A DNA stretch of 64,000 bases from Comamonas testosteroni ATCC 11996 (GTDB lineage: Bacteria > Pseudomonadota > Gammaproteobacteria > Burkholderiales > Burkholderiaceae_C), in NCBI RefSeq assembly GCF_000241525.1, contig NZ_AHIL01000038.1, positions 1 through 64,000 of the forward strand, in the 5' to 3' direction. The number at the start of each line of letters is the position of its first letter. Position 1 is the first letter of the stretch. Of the stretch, positions 11,066-22,116 are shown in pieces. Below the pieces are notes generated by a model, which ran no database searches, had not been told where the DNA came from, and was given only the letters and a program-made list of their open reading frames with translations. The translations under genes and the position numbers were made by a program.

Positions 11066-11521
11066 TCAGCGATTGATCTGATGCACTTGCTGCTCCAGCT
11101 GCCCCACATAGGCGGCCGTGCTGTTGTCCGACTCCTGGGCGCGCTGCACCAGATGCGCTTCCAGCACGTCGAGCCGGGCCATCACCTCTTCCTTGTCCCT
11201 GGCATGCAAGGCTTCGAGCACGCTGCGCAGCTCGGTGAAACGCGAAGCCTCGGCCTTGTCAGCCAGATCGCGCTGGGCCTGCATCTCCTTGGCATGGCGA
11301 CGCGCCTCCAGCAGCACCGAGCCCTGCATCCACAGCACATAGGCGATGAAGAACACGCTCAGCAAAATCGTCAGCGCCAGCATGAGCACGCCCAGCGGTG
11401 CCTGGATTTCGGTCAGGCCCAGCGAAACCGTTGCAGGTGTGGACAGCGCCGTCCAGTTAAAGGCCGCCAACACGGCAATCAGGGCCACGATGATGGCAAT
11501 GCAGATGGTGCGAAAGTTCAT
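11066..11521 (-). CDS. LapA-family (DUF1049) membrane protein
   Basis: 151-residue inner-membrane protein. Two N-terminal transmembrane helices (about 4-22 and 41-66) are followed by a charged coiled-coil region (about 75-150) rich in Glu, Arg and Ala. The layout matches the lipopolysaccharide assembly protein A domain family (DUF1049), although the role here is unproven. ATG 11521 is chosen because a very good AAGGAGAAG ribosome-binding site precedes MNFRTICIAII; the frame's longer reading has no such support. It lies downstream of acs with a terminator between them and converges on argG. Confidence 0.7.
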   Translation of the reverse strand: MNFRTICIAIIVALIAVLAAFNWTALSTPATVSLGLTEIQAPLGVLMLALTILLSVFFIAYVLWMQGSVLLEARRHAKEMQAQRDLADKAEASRFTELRSVLEALHARDKEEVMARLDVLEAHLVQRAQESDNSTAAYVGQLEQQVHQINR

Positions 11522-11597
11522 GCTCTTCTCCTTGTACTCCGAGATGCCTTGTTTTAACCCAAGATCGCATCGGCTTGCGTCAGCAAGCACCAGAAAT

Positions 11598-11621
11598 GAC
11601 AAAGCCGCTGTCTCCAGCGGC
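11598..11621 (-). terminator. Probable terminator after acs
   Basis: Stem GCCGCTG (11604-11610)/CAGCGGC (11615-11621) with a 4-nt loop, followed on the minus strand by TTTGTCATTT, about 40 nt beyond the acs stop. Confidence 0.65.
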
Positions 11622-11662
11622 CTTGTCGTCATGATGCGTTCAGATCAGCGGCATTCGCCGGC

Positions 11663-13657
<1,995 letters not shown>

Positions 13658-14014
13658 CGTTTTGTCTCCTGATGCATAAGCAATGAAATAATTGTGGGTG
13701 TACTGTCAAGGCTCGGTCTTACACCCCACTGACTGAAATTGAGAAGCGGCTTTTGCGCGCCGTCAAGCCCGTCATTCGCTCCCATTTTTGCAGCAGAAAG
13801 CGCCTGTTTGGTGTTGATTTGCTTGCACTTTTCTCAAAACACCCCGGAACAAACCCTTAGAATCGCGCACCTGCTGCTGCAGAGGCCGGGGCCCACGTTG
13901 CGGCCTGCTCTCGAAGGCGCAGGCAGTCCGGGACGCGGCCCCAGCAAAACCAGTCTTACAAGGTGGCGGCATCCCGTTGCCCCCATCGCATCCAGTCCGC
14001 CCCAAACACACATC

Positions 14015-14653
14015 ATGAGCCGCATCCCTTCCGACGAAGCAGGCAACTCCACCCACCACACGCCGCATGGCGGCTACCAGCCCTCCGGCGCATTGCGCCC
14101 CCTGCCCTCGCTGATCTTTGCCAGCCGCTGGCTGCAGCTGCCGCTGTACCTGGGTCTGATTGCCGCCCAGGGTGTCTATGTCTGGCACTTTCTGGTGGAA
14201 CTCTGGCATCTGGTGGAGGCGGTCTTCGGCAATCAGGAAGCCCTGCATGCCCTGATCACCAATATTGGCTACAAAAGTGATGTCCAGATCACCCATCTGA
14301 ACGAAACCATCATCATGCTGGTGGTACTGGCCCTGATCGATGTGGTCATGATCTCCAACCTGCTGATCATGGTCATCGTGGGTGGCTACGAAACCTTTGT
14401 CAGCCGCATGGGCCTGGAATCCCACCCCGACCAGCCCGAGTGGCTGAGTCATGTGAATGCCTCGGTGCTCAAGGTCAAGCTGGCGCTGTCCATCATCGGC
14501 ATCAGCTCCATCCACCTGCTCAAGAGCTTTATCAACGCCGGCAGCTATGAAGTGCAGGTGCTGATGTGGCAGACCATCATCCACGTAGTCTTCCTGCTTA
14601 GCGCCCTGGCCATTGCGCTGACAGACAAGCTCACCCAAAGCGCTCACCACTGA
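14015..14653 (+). CDS. YqhA-family (UPF0114) membrane protein
   Basis: 212-residue inner-membrane protein with about four hydrophobic helices. The second is LQLPLYLGLIAAQGVYVWHFLVEL, followed by IIMLVVLALIDVVMISNLLIMVIVGGYETF, the most conserved segment of this family. The C-terminal pair includes LALSIIGISSIHLLKSFI. The N-terminal 40 residues are hydrophilic and His/Ser/Pro-rich. The frame extends upstream to 13739, but MSRIPSDEAGN at 14015 is the best start. Function is unknown; the family is widespread in proteobacteria. A terminator follows. Confidence 0.82.
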   Translation: MSRIPSDEAGNSTHHTPHGGYQPSGALRPLPSLIFASRWLQLPLYLGLIAAQGVYVWHFLVELWHLVEAVFGNQEALHALITNIGYKSDVQITHLNETIIMLVVLALIDVVMISNLLIMVIVGGYETFVSRMGLESHPDQPEWLSHVNASVLKVKLALSIIGISSIHLLKSFINAGSYEVQVLMWQTIIHVVFLLSALAIALTDKLTQSAHH

Positions 14654-14671
14654 AGCAGCCCTCCTCCCCCC

Positions 14672-14709
14672 AAAAAGCCCCGCATGGTCGTCCATGAAGG
14701 GGCTTTTTT
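14672..14709 (+). terminator. Terminator after the YqhA-family gene
   Basis: AAAAAGCCCC (14672-14681) pairs with GGGGCTTTTTT (from 14699) around a 17-nt loop and ends in six T residues. Confidence 0.85.
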
Positions 14710-14881
14710 CATGCCTGCACAGAACGCAAAGCTCGTCAAAAGCTGACAACCGTCAAAAAAATTCCGTCAATTCGACACAAATCCTTATCTATCAAGGACT
14801 TGCATCAGCAATTTTTACGTATGCGAATGTTTCAGGAGCGCCATTTCCGGCGGATGCGGGCGGCAAAGCTTACAGCTCGAT

Positions 14882-14910
14882 TTGACGCATAAAACTCAAT
14901 TCGATATATT
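14882..14910 (+). promoter_or_regulatory. Sigma70-type promoter for the proVWX locus
   Basis: TTGACG (14882-14887), a 17-nt spacer and TATATT (14905-14910) form a near-consensus promoter, giving a predicted transcript start near 14917, about 457 nt before proV. It is the best promoter match I see in the 720-nt stretch between the YqhA-family gene and proV. Confidence 0.7.
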
Positions 14911-14916
14911 AAAAAG

Positions 14917-15373
14917 TCATTTACAACCTGCCGTGCAGGTCGTCACTGCATTGTTGAGATGCGGTTGACTCACTTCCCGGCGGATCGTTGTGTCAATTCA
15001 CGAGCGCTTGCCGCTCTTTGGCGCAGCCCCGTCAACCGGGCCGAAACACGGCCCTGATGTAGGGGGCTCTCCCCGGCCGATGTGCCGGGGTTGGCCTGAC
15101 AAGAAGCCGTGCAGATGCGTGCCAGTCGGTACCTGATCTGCCAGCCAGCTGCTTCTTCCAATTTGCCAGCTCTTGCGCACACCTGGCTGTGCCATCCGGG
15201 CTGAAAACTCGGCGCCATCGCTGCGCCATCTGCATTGCGCAGTCCCGCCCACAAGGCCGGGCTGGGCTGCGGCATCAGGGCTTTTATTTTGGCTTGTGCG
15301 CCAGCGCCCACCGGCATTACCGGTCGTGGGCGCTGGACTGTGTTCCATCCCATCAAAAAAGGAGAACGCCACA
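14917..15373 (+). ncRNA. Candidate structured 5' leader RNA of proV
   Basis: This roughly 457-nt stretch holds no convincing plus-strand gene but has many perfect helices. They are ACCTGC/GCAGGT (14926-14940), AGCCCC/GGGGCT (15025-15030 with 15063-15068) enclosing GGGCC/GGCCC (15038-15054), and CCCCGGC/GCCGGGG (15071-15090). A long arm combines AAGAAGC/GCTTCTT (15101-15107 with 15151-15157) outside GCAGAT/ATCTGC (15111-15116 with 15136-15141). GGCGC/GCGCC lies at 15211-15227, and a 14-bp interrupted hairpin at 15301-15336 ends about 25 nt before the Shine-Dalgarno. This is more structure than a passive leader needs. Whether it is a riboregulator is inference. Confidence 0.45.
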
Positions 15374-16669
15374 GTGGCCAAGCAAATCGCTATCGATCAT
15401 GTCTTCAAGGTCTTCGGCAACGATCCGAAAACCGCTCTCAGCCTGGTGAAACAGGGCCTGAGCAAGCAGGAGATCCTCGCCCAGACCGGGCAATCCATCG
15501 GCGTGTTCGACGCCGACTTCACCATCGAAGCCGGTGAAATTTTCGTGGTCATGGGCCTGTCAGGCTCGGGCAAGTCCACCCTGGTGCGAATGCTCAATCG
15601 CCTGATCGAGCCCACCAGCGGCCGCATCCTGGTCGACGGCCAGGACATCAATGCGCTCAATGACAAGGAACTGCGCGCACTGCGCCGCAAGGACATCTCC
15701 ATGGTGTTCCAGTCCTTTGCCCTCATGCCCCACCTCACGGTGCTGGACAACACGGCCTTTGGCCTGGAGTTGGCCGGCGTGGACCGCGCCACGCGCCAGC
15801 AGCAAGCGCAAGATGCCCTGGAGCAGGTGGGCCTGGGCGCCTGGGGCGCCAGCTACCCCGACGAGCTCTCCGGCGGCATGCAGCAGCGCGTGGGTCTGGC
15901 CCGCGCACTGGCGTCCGACCCCTCCATCCTGCTGATGGACGAGGCCTTCTCGGCGCTGGACCCCATCATCCGCACCGAAATGCAGTCCGAGCTTCTGCGC
16001 CTGCAGGAGATCAAGCGCCGCACCATCGTCTTCATCTCTCACGATCTGGACGAAGCCATGCGCATTGGCGACCGCATCGCCATCATGAAGGACGGCATGG
16101 TGCAGCAGGTGGGCACGCCCGACGAGATTCTGCGCAACCCGGCCAACGACTATGTGCGCACCTTCATTCAGGGCGTGGATGCGGCAGCCGTGTTCAAGGC
16201 CTCCGACATCGCCCGCCAGGCGCTGACCGTGATTTCAGAGCACAGCGACCGCGGCTGCCGCGCCGCGCTTCGCCTGCTGGAGGACTCCGACCGCGATTAC
16301 GCCTATGTGCTCAATGCACGCAAACGCTTTCTGGGCGTGGTCTCGTCGCAGTCGCTTCGCGATGCGCTGCACGGCCACGAGGGAATGCTGGGCCTCAAGC
16401 ACGCCTTCATATCCGATGTGCAGCCTATCGCCAGCAGCACGCCGGTGGCCGAGCTGTTCGGCACCGTGGCCACTCCGGCTTACCCGCTGCCTGTAGTAGA
16501 TGAAGAGGGCAAATACCTGGGCGTTATCAGTCGCACCACCATGCTCAAGTTCCTGGATCGCGCCACCCCACCGGTGCCACCACCTCAGAAGGAAATTCCG
16601 CCCATCAAGCTGGATCAGCACTTCCAGCCCAAGCCCAATACGCAAGCTGCGCAGCACGCAGCGCATTAA
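15374..16669 (+). CDS. proV: Glycine betaine/proline-betaine ABC transporter ATPase
   Basis: ATP-binding subunit of a ProU-type osmoprotectant importer, 431 residues. A GTG start at 15374 with a GGAGA ribosome site gives [15 protein letters not shown]. Walker [10 protein letters not shown] is at 61-69. The ABC signature [15 protein letters not shown] and Walker [13 protein letters not shown] follow, then two CBS domains in the C-terminal third (about 285-400), which in related transporters sense ionic strength. It is 15 nt from proW and heads the proVWX operon. The unusually long upstream leader may control it. It is closely similar in layout to E. coli ProV but about 30 residues longer. Confidence 0.95.
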   Translation: MAKQIAIDHVFKVFGNDPKTALSLVKQGLSKQEILAQTGQSIGVFDADFTIEAGEIFVVMGLSGSGKSTLVRMLNRLIEPTSGRILVDGQDINALNDKELRALRRKDISMVFQSFALMPHLTVLDNTAFGLELAGVDRATRQQQAQDALEQVGLGAWGASYPDELSGGMQQRVGLARALASDPSILLMDEAFSALDPIIRTEMQSELLRLQEIKRRTIVFISHDLDEAMRIGDRIAIMKDGMVQQVGTPDEILRNPANDYVRTFIQGVDAAAVFKASDIARQALTVISEHSDRGCRAALRLLEDSDRDYAYVLNARKRFLGVVSSQSLRDALHGHEGMLGLKHAFISDVQPIASSTPVAELFGTVATPAYPLPVVDEEGKYLGVISRTTMLKFLDRATPPVPPPQKEIPPIKLDQHFQPKPNTQAAQHAAH

Positions 16670-16684
16670 AAGAAGGGAGCCGAT

Positions 16685-17929
16685 TTGAACGATAACGCAC
16701 TGAACAATCCCAACACAGAAACCACTAGCGCGGCTTTTGACGACCCGTGGGCTGCAGCTTCTGCGCCCGCCACCGAGCCGGCCAGCGCCAATGTCACTAG
16801 CTCGGCGGCAGATGCCGATCCCTGGGCTGCCTCCTATGCCGATGCGAATGCCGGCTCAAGTACCGATGCCTGGAGCAGCGGAGATGCTGCCAGCCAGGCC
16901 AGCAGCACCGATTGGCTCAGCGCCCCCTCGCCCACCGATGTGCCCGAGCATGACGGCGGCATAGGCCAGCTCTGGCACCAGATCACCACCGAAGGCCTGC
17001 CTGTGCAGGACTCGATCAACAACGGACTGACCTGGGTGGTCGATCATTTCCGCCCCTTCTTCCAGGCTGTTCGCACCCCCATCGACGCCACGCTCAACGG
17101 CGTGACCGATGTGCTGCAGACCATCCCCATGCCCGCGCTGGTGCTGCTGATTGCTCTGCTGGCCTGGCAGTTTGCAGGCCGCAAGCTGGCCATTGGCTCG
17201 GCAGTTTCGCTGCTGATTGTGGCCCTGCTGGGCATCTGGTCCGAAGCCATGGTCACGCTGGCCCTGGTGCTGACCTCGCTGTTCTTCTGCATCGTGATCG
17301 GCCTGCCCGTGGGCATCTTGCTGGCCAGCAGCGACCGGGCCCAGCGCTGGACGCGCCCCCTGCTGGACGCCATGCAGACCACACCGGCCTTCGTCTATCT
17401 GGTGCCGGTGGTCATGCTGTTCGGTATCGGCAACGTGCCCGGAGTGATCGTAACGATTGTGTTTGCGCTGCCGCCGCTGATCCGACTGACCAATCTGGGC
17501 ATTCGCCAGGTGCGCCCCGACCTGATCGAGGCCAGCCGTGCCTACGGTGCATCGCCTGCCCAGTTGCTGTGGAAGGTGCAGCTGCCGCTGGCCATGCCCT
17601 CCATCATGGCCGGTATCAACCAGGCGCTGATGCTGTCGCTGTCCATGGTGGTGATCGCCTCCATGATCGCCGTCGGCGGTCTGGGTCAGATGGTGCTGCG
17701 CGGTATCGGCCGTCTGGACATGGGTCTGGCCACCGTCGGCGGCCTGGGCATCGTGCTGCTGGCCATCGTGCTGGACCGCATCACCCAGGCCATGGGCGAG
17801 CCCAAGCGCGGCAGTGCCCGCTGGTGGGCCACGGGCCCAGCTGGCCTGGTTATGCGCCTGCTCGACAACAAGCGCTCTGCGCCGGCCCCCAAGCCCGGCA
17901 GCGAGGCCGCCAAGCCCGCGACGATCTGA
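16685..17929 (+). CDS. proW: Glycine betaine ABC transporter permease
   Basis: Membrane permease of the ProU-type importer, 414 residues. Residues 1-75 form a hydrophilic, Ala/Ser-rich cytoplasmic tail with repeated DPWAA units. E. coli ProW has a shorter tail of the same character (354 residues in all). The core has about seven transmembrane helices, and the binding-protein-dependent permease motif runs from [22 protein letters not shown]. The TTG start at 16685 is supported by AAGGGAG six nt upstream. It is followed 20 nt later by the first proX. Confidence 0.95.
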   Translation: MNDNALNNPNTETTSAAFDDPWAAASAPATEPASANVTSSAADADPWAASYADANAGSSTDAWSSGDAASQASSTDWLSAPSPTDVPEHDGGIGQLWHQITTEGLPVQDSINNGLTWVVDHFRPFFQAVRTPIDATLNGVTDVLQTIPMPALVLLIALLAWQFAGRKLAIGSAVSLLIVALLGIWSEAMVTLALVLTSLFFCIVIGLPVGILLASSDRAQRWTRPLLDAMQTTPAFVYLVPVVMLFGIGNVPGVIVTIVFALPPLIRLTNLGIRQVRPDLIEASRAYGASPAQLLWKVQLPLAMPSIMAGINQALMLSLSMVVIASMIAVGGLGQMVLRGIGRLDMGLATVGGLGIVLLAIVLDRITQAMGEPKRGSARWWATGPAGLVMRLLDNKRSAPAPKPGSEAAKPATI

Positions 17930-17949
17930 ATCAAGAACAAGGAGAACGC

Positions 17950-19005
17950 ATGAATACAGTCAACCACACTGCCAGCATCCGCCATGGTCTGGGCCACTGG
18001 CTGCTTGCCAGCACGGCCGCAGCCTCCATGGCCTTGTCCATGGTCAGCACAGGCGCCTTTGCCGCCGACGAGCTGCCGGGCAAGGGCATCAAGGTCCAGC
18101 CGCTCAAGAGCTCGATTGCCGAGGAAAGTTTCCAGACCCAGCTCGTCATGAAGGCCCTGGAAAAGCTGGGCTACGAGGTCCAGCCCATGAAGGAAGTGGA
18201 ATATCCCACGGCCCATATTGCCCTGGCCAACGGCGACGCCACCTTCATGGCCAATCACTGGAACCCGCTGCACGCCGACTACTACAGGAATGCAGGCGGC
18301 GACGCCAAGCTCTACCGCAAGGGCGTGTTCTCGGCGAATGCCGCTCAGGGCTATCTGATCGACAAGAAGACGGCCGATGCGCACAAGATCACGAATCTGG
18401 GCCAGCTCAAGGACCCCGAAATTGCCAAGCTGTTCGACACCGACGGTGACGGCAAGGCCGACCTGACGGGCTGCACGCCCGGCTGGGGCTGCGAGGCCAT
18501 GATCGAGCACCAGCTTGGCGCCTACAAGCTGCGCGACACGGTCACCCACAAGCAGGGCACCTATTCGGCGCTGATGGCCGATACCATCACGCGCTACAAG
18601 GCCGGCAAGCCCATCCTCTACTACACCTGGACGCCCTACTGGGTGAGCAATGTGCTCAAGCCCGGCAGGGATGTGGTGTGGCTGGAGGTTCCGTTCTCCG
18701 CGCTGCCCGGCGAGCAGTCCGGCACGGACACCAAGCTGGCCAATGGCAAGAACTACGGCTTCATTGCCAACAACCAGCAAATCGTGGCCAACAAGGCCTG
18801 GGCCGAGCAGAACCCTGCGGCAGCCAAGCTGTTTGAAATCATCAAGCTGCCCGTGGGCGACATCAACGCCCAGAACTACATGATGAGCCAGGGCCAGAAC
18901 AAGGCCTCCGACATCGAGCGTCACACCGACGGCTGGATCAAGGCCCATCAAAAGACTTTCGACGGCTGGATCAGCCAGGCACTGGCCGCTGCCAAGAAGT
19001 CCTGA
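17950..19005 (+). CDS. proX: Glycine betaine-binding protein ProX, copy 1
   Basis: Periplasmic substrate-binding protein of the proVW transporter, 351 residues with a Sec signal peptide (about 1-38, ending GAFA). The mature protein closely follows E. coli ProX. HWNP, PGWGCE and YTWTPYW supply the tryptophans of the aromatic betaine box, and the two cysteines in [10 protein letters not shown] match the known ProX disulphide. GGAGAACGC precedes ATG 17950. It ends at a strong terminator, so it is probably the last gene of the main operon transcript. Confidence 0.95.
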   Translation: MNTVNHTASIRHGLGHWLLASTAAASMALSMVSTGAFAADELPGKGIKVQPLKSSIAEESFQTQLVMKALEKLGYEVQPMKEVEYPTAHIALANGDATFMANHWNPLHADYYRNAGGDAKLYRKGVFSANAAQGYLIDKKTADAHKITNLGQLKDPEIAKLFDTDGDGKADLTGCTPGWGCEAMIEHQLGAYKLRDTVTHKQGTYSALMADTITRYKAGKPILYYTWTPYWVSNVLKPGRDVVWLEVPFSALPGEQSGTDTKLANGKNYGFIANNQQIVANKAWAEQNPAAAKLFEIIKLPVGDINAQNYMMSQGQNKASDIERHTDGWIKAHQKTFDGWISQALAAAKKS

Positions 19006-19022
19006 TCATAATCCCCGAATCA

Positions 19023-19053
19023 CGGCGACCGCTTGCGCGGCCGCCGTTTTTTT
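19023..19053 (+). terminator. Terminator after proX copy 1
   Basis: CGGCGACCGC and GCGGCCGCCG pair around a TTGC loop with one unpaired base, followed by seven T residues. It would separate proVWX1 from the two further binding-protein genes. Confidence 0.8.
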
Positions 19054-19179
19054 ATCGCCGGGCCGCCCCAAGATAAAACGCCCCTCCTGGAGGGGCGGCG
19101 AACCACACGCAGTGGGGAGCCTGGGGTGTCATTTTCAATCGGGCCGCAAGCCCACCCCAACCAAGGAGAGACAAGAACA

Positions 19180-20250
19180 ATGAGCAAGTCTGTGCAGACC
19201 CCGACCCCAAGCCAACACACCAGGCGCCAGCTGCTGCTGGGTACTGCCGGCGCTGCGGCGCTGGGCCTGGGTCAGTCACCGAGCTGGGCGGCCGGACAGA
19301 ATGCGCCTGGTGATGCGCTTCCGGGCAAAGGTATCACCGTGCTGCCCGTCAAGAGCGCTCTGGCCGAGGAGAACTTCCAGACGCTGCTGGTGATGAAGGC
19401 GCTGCAGCAGCTGGGCTACACGGTCAAGCCCTGGGAAGAGCTGGACTACCCGTTGATCCATGTGGCCGTGGCCAATGGCGACGCCAGCTTCATGGCCAAC
19501 CACTGGAACCCCCACCATGCCGAGTTCTATCAGCAGGCCGGCGGCGACGCCAAGCTCTCGCGCAAGGGCGTGTATGCAGCCGGCGCCGCACAGGGCTACA
19601 TGATCGACAAGAAGACGGCTGACAAACACCAAATCACCCATCTCGACCAGCTCAAGGATCCCGCACTGGCCGCCCTGTTCGATATCGACGGCGACGGCAA
19701 GGCCAATCTGATCGGCCCCAACGCCGGCTGGGGTGGCGAGGCCGTGGTAGCTCACCAGATCAAGGCTTTCGGTCTGGAAAACACCGTCAGCTACACCCAG
19801 GGCAACTATCCGGCACTGATTGCCGACACGCTGGCGCGCTTCAAGGCCGGCAAGCCTGTGCTGTATTACGCGTGGACGCCCTACTGGCTCAGCAATGTGC
19901 TGCGCCCGGGCCAGGAAGTGGTGTGGCTGCAGGTGTCGCGCTCTTCCATGCCCGGGGTGCAGGCCGGCACCGACACCAAGCTGCCCAATGGCCGCAACTA
20001 CGGGTTTCCGCTCAACAACGAGTACATCGTGGCCAACAAGCTCTGGGTCGAACAGAACCCGGCCGCCGGCAAGCTGTTCGAGATCATGCAAATTCCCATC
20101 AACGACATCAGCCGCCAGAACCAGTTGCTGCGCGAAGGGGAAAGCAAGCCCGCCGATATCCAGCGCCATGTGGACGCCTGGATCAAGGCTCACCAGAAGA
20201 CTTTTGATGCCTGGATTGCCCAGGCCAAGGCCGCAGCCCTGAAATCCTGA
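19180..20250 (+). CDS. ProX-like binding protein, copy 2, Tat-type signal and no cysteines
   Basis: 356-residue paralogue of ProX. Unlike its neighbours it starts MSKSVQTPTPSQHTRRQLLL, a twin-arginine-like signal (RR at 15-16, then a GTAGAAALGLG core). The aromatic-box tryptophans are kept in HWNP, AGWGGE and YAWTPYW, but the disulphide pair is replaced (IGPNAGWGGE for [10 protein letters not shown]), and the whole protein contains no cysteine. It thus looks designed to fold in the cytoplasm before export. AAGGAGAG precedes the ATG. The ligand is probably a betaine-like compound but may differ from that of ProX1. Confidence 0.85.
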   Translation: MSKSVQTPTPSQHTRRQLLLGTAGAAALGLGQSPSWAAGQNAPGDALPGKGITVLPVKSALAEENFQTLLVMKALQQLGYTVKPWEELDYPLIHVAVANGDASFMANHWNPHHAEFYQQAGGDAKLSRKGVYAAGAAQGYMIDKKTADKHQITHLDQLKDPALAALFDIDGDGKANLIGPNAGWGGEAVVAHQIKAFGLENTVSYTQGNYPALIADTLARFKAGKPVLYYAWTPYWLSNVLRPGQEVVWLQVSRSSMPGVQAGTDTKLPNGRNYGFPLNNEYIVANKLWVEQNPAAGKLFEIMQIPINDISRQNQLLREGESKPADIQRHVDAWIKAHQKTFDAWIAQAKAAALKS

Positions 20251-20256
20251 TTCGCC

Positions 20257-20289
20257 AACGGCGCACCGGACCTGATCCGGGCGCCGTTT
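20257..20289 (+). terminator. Hairpin after ProX-like copy 2
   Basis: AACGGCGC (20257-20264)/GCGCCGTTT (20281-20289) encloses CCGGA/TCCGG around a CCTGA loop. The stem is long but the following T-tract is weak (TTTCCTT), so termination may be partial. Confidence 0.6.
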
Positions 20290-20357
20290 CCTTCATCAAC
20301 CCTTTCGCTTTTTTCATGCCGATTTCGGGGTAGGCACCCAGCATCCAAGGAGTATTC

Positions 20358-21404
20358 ATGCACAGCAACAAGCCCGCACATTCGCCTTTCCCAACCCTGC
20401 AGCTCCAATACCGCTGTCTCGCTGCCATCGCCTTGCTGAGCTTTGGCGCCGCTGCCGCACAAGCGCAGACGAGCGCTGGCGAGCTGCCCGGCAAAGGCGT
20501 CTCGGTGCAGCCGCTCAAAGGCACGGTGGACGAGGAAATGTTCCAGACCCTGCTGGTTTCGCGCGCTCTGGAGAAGCTGGGCTACCGGGTTCAACCCGTC
20601 AAGAGTCTCGAAAACGGCACCCAGCATGTGGCCGTGGCCCAGGGCGACGCCACCTTTACCGCCACTCACTGGATGCCGCTGCACCGTGCCTTCTATGAGA
20701 ACAATGGCGCGGACAAGGCCTTCTATCGAGCCGGTACCTATTCACGCAATGCGGTGCAGGGCTATCTGATCGACAAGGCCACGGCCGAGAAGTACGGCAT
20801 CACCAGCATCACGCAACTCAAGGACCCCAAGCTGGCAGCGCTGTTCGACACCGATGGCGACGGCAAGGCCGATCTGACGGGCTGCAACCCTGGCTGGGGC
20901 TGCGAGCTGGCCATCAACAAACATCTCAAGGGACTGGATCTGGAGTCCAGCATCACCCACAGGCAAGGCAACTACCAGGCCTTGATTGCCGACACCATCA
21001 CCCGCTACAAAAACGGCAAGCCCATTCTGTATTACGTCTGGACCCCGTTCTGGGTGAACACCGTGCTGCGCCCGGGCAAGGAGGTCAGCTGGCTGGAGGT
21101 ACCCAGTATCCCCGGAGCCCAGGGTGAAGACCAGACCCAGCTGCCCAATGGCAAGAACTACGGCTTCAAGCTCAATCAGCAATACATCCTGGCCAACAAG
21201 GCCTGGGCCGAGAAAAATCCGGCAGCAGCCAAGCTGTTTGCCGTGATGCAGCTACCCATAGAGGACATCAACGCCCAGAACATGCGCATGCGCCAGGGCG
21301 AGAGCAGCGAGGCCGATGTCGGCCGCCATGTGGACGGCTGGATCAAGGCCCATCAGCAAACTTTTGACGGCTGGCTGGAGCAGGCGCGCGCCGCTGCCAA
21401 ATAA
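20358..21404 (+). CDS. ProX-like binding protein, copy 3
   Basis: 348-residue third ProX paralogue with a Sec-type signal peptide (about 1-37, ending AAAQAQ). It retains the cysteine pair in [10 protein letters not shown] and the tryptophans in HWMP, PGWGCE and YVWTPFW. One box position differs in context: YVWTPFW instead of YTWTPYW. It has no dedicated permease of its own nearby, so it probably feeds the proVW membrane complex. Copies 2 and 3 lie downstream of a terminator and may have separate expression. AAGGAG precedes the ATG. Confidence 0.85.
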   Translation: MHSNKPAHSPFPTLQLQYRCLAAIALLSFGAAAAQAQTSAGELPGKGVSVQPLKGTVDEEMFQTLLVSRALEKLGYRVQPVKSLENGTQHVAVAQGDATFTATHWMPLHRAFYENNGADKAFYRAGTYSRNAVQGYLIDKATAEKYGITSITQLKDPKLAALFDTDGDGKADLTGCNPGWGCELAINKHLKGLDLESSITHRQGNYQALIADTITRYKNGKPILYYVWTPFWVNTVLRPGKEVSWLEVPSIPGAQGEDQTQLPNGKNYGFKLNQQYILANKAWAEKNPAAAKLFAVMQLPIEDINAQNMRMRQGESSEADVGRHVDGWIKAHQQTFDGWLEQARAAAK

Positions 21405-21434
21405 GTATCAAAACGGCCCCAGCGCTTTAAGGGA

Positions 21435-21456
21435 AAGCGCTGGCAGCTATCAAAAT
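21435..21456 (+). repeat. Copy of the AAGCGCT-N2-CAGCTATCA intergenic motif
   Basis: AAGCGCTGGCAGCTATCA with an AAAT tail lies between the third proX gene and the convergent lipoprotein gene. The preceding CCAGCGCTTT (21418-21428) pairs with AAAGCGCTGG, so this copy also forms a hairpin that could act as a terminator for proX copy 3. Confidence 0.55.
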
Positions 21457-21479
21457 TGATCTGAACAGCGGGCCACTGC

Positions 21480-21992
21480 CTACCAGTTGGCCTTGGCATT
21501 GCGGCAGGCCGCCTGACTGGACAGGGCGACAAAGCGCTCCACCCGCAGCGCCAGCATCTTGCGCCCCTGCCGGGCCAGCACCGGATCGGCCACGGCTCGC
21601 TCCACCACCTGGCCCTGCACCTCGGCCAGCATGGCGATGGTGGCGCTGCTGCGCGTGTTCAGATAGGCCTGCTCCAGCAGCACGCTGTCGCCCTCGGGCA
21701 GCACGCTGATGACCTGGCCGGTTTCGCATTCCTGAAAGCGCGCTGTCTCGCCATCCAGGCTGTACAGTCCCTGCCAGCGCCCGCTTTCCTGACTGGGCTT
21801 GAGGCCCTCGGACACCGGTCCGGCCTGCTTGACGGCTGCCTGGGTCTGGGCCTGCTTCTTGCCCGTGAGACCGGTCCAGGTCTTGTCCCAGGTCTGGGAA
21901 ACCTTGTCCGTCATGCCGGACAAGCTCGAACAGGCGGTCAAACCCGTCACCACAATGACACTGGCCGCCAGGCGCCACAGCTTGCTCTGCAT
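21480..21992 (-). CDS. Putative lipoprotein of unknown function
   Basis: 170 residues starting MQSKLWRLAASVIVVTGLTACSS, a lipoprotein signal peptide with lipobox LTAC (Cys21). The middle is Gln/Thr/Lys-rich. The remainder, beginning SGRWQGLYSLDGETARFQECETGQVISVLPEGD, resembles the pattern of copper-resistance NlpE-like or C-type-lysozyme-inhibitor domains (a small beta barrel with an ECETG motif), but I do not assign a family. The longer open reading upstream overlaps the divergent DUF3334 gene and is not real. Expected location: outer or inner membrane, lipid-anchored. Confidence 0.65.
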   Translation of the reverse strand: MQSKLWRLAASVIVVTGLTACSSLSGMTDKVSQTWDKTWTGLTGKKQAQTQAAVKQAGPVSEGLKPSQESGRWQGLYSLDGETARFQECETGQVISVLPEGDSVLLEQAYLNTRSSATIAMLAEVQGQVVERAVADPVLARQGRKMLALRVERFVALSSQAACRNAKANW

Positions 21993-22116
21993 GAATACCT
22001 CTGATTTTGCAAAAGCAGGCACGTTAACAGACAGCGGCAGCCTGCAATTGCTGCAGATATCTCGATGCAACAAAGTGTTGCATACATAATCAGCCATCTC
22101 TTGAACCAATGCAGCC

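Noticed and set aside
14970..15356. A 128-codon minus-strand frame in the proV leader region
   Set aside because: No ribosome site, odd composition, and its length is explained by GC-rich base-paired sequence. I prefer a structured-RNA reading, though a small gene is not excluded.
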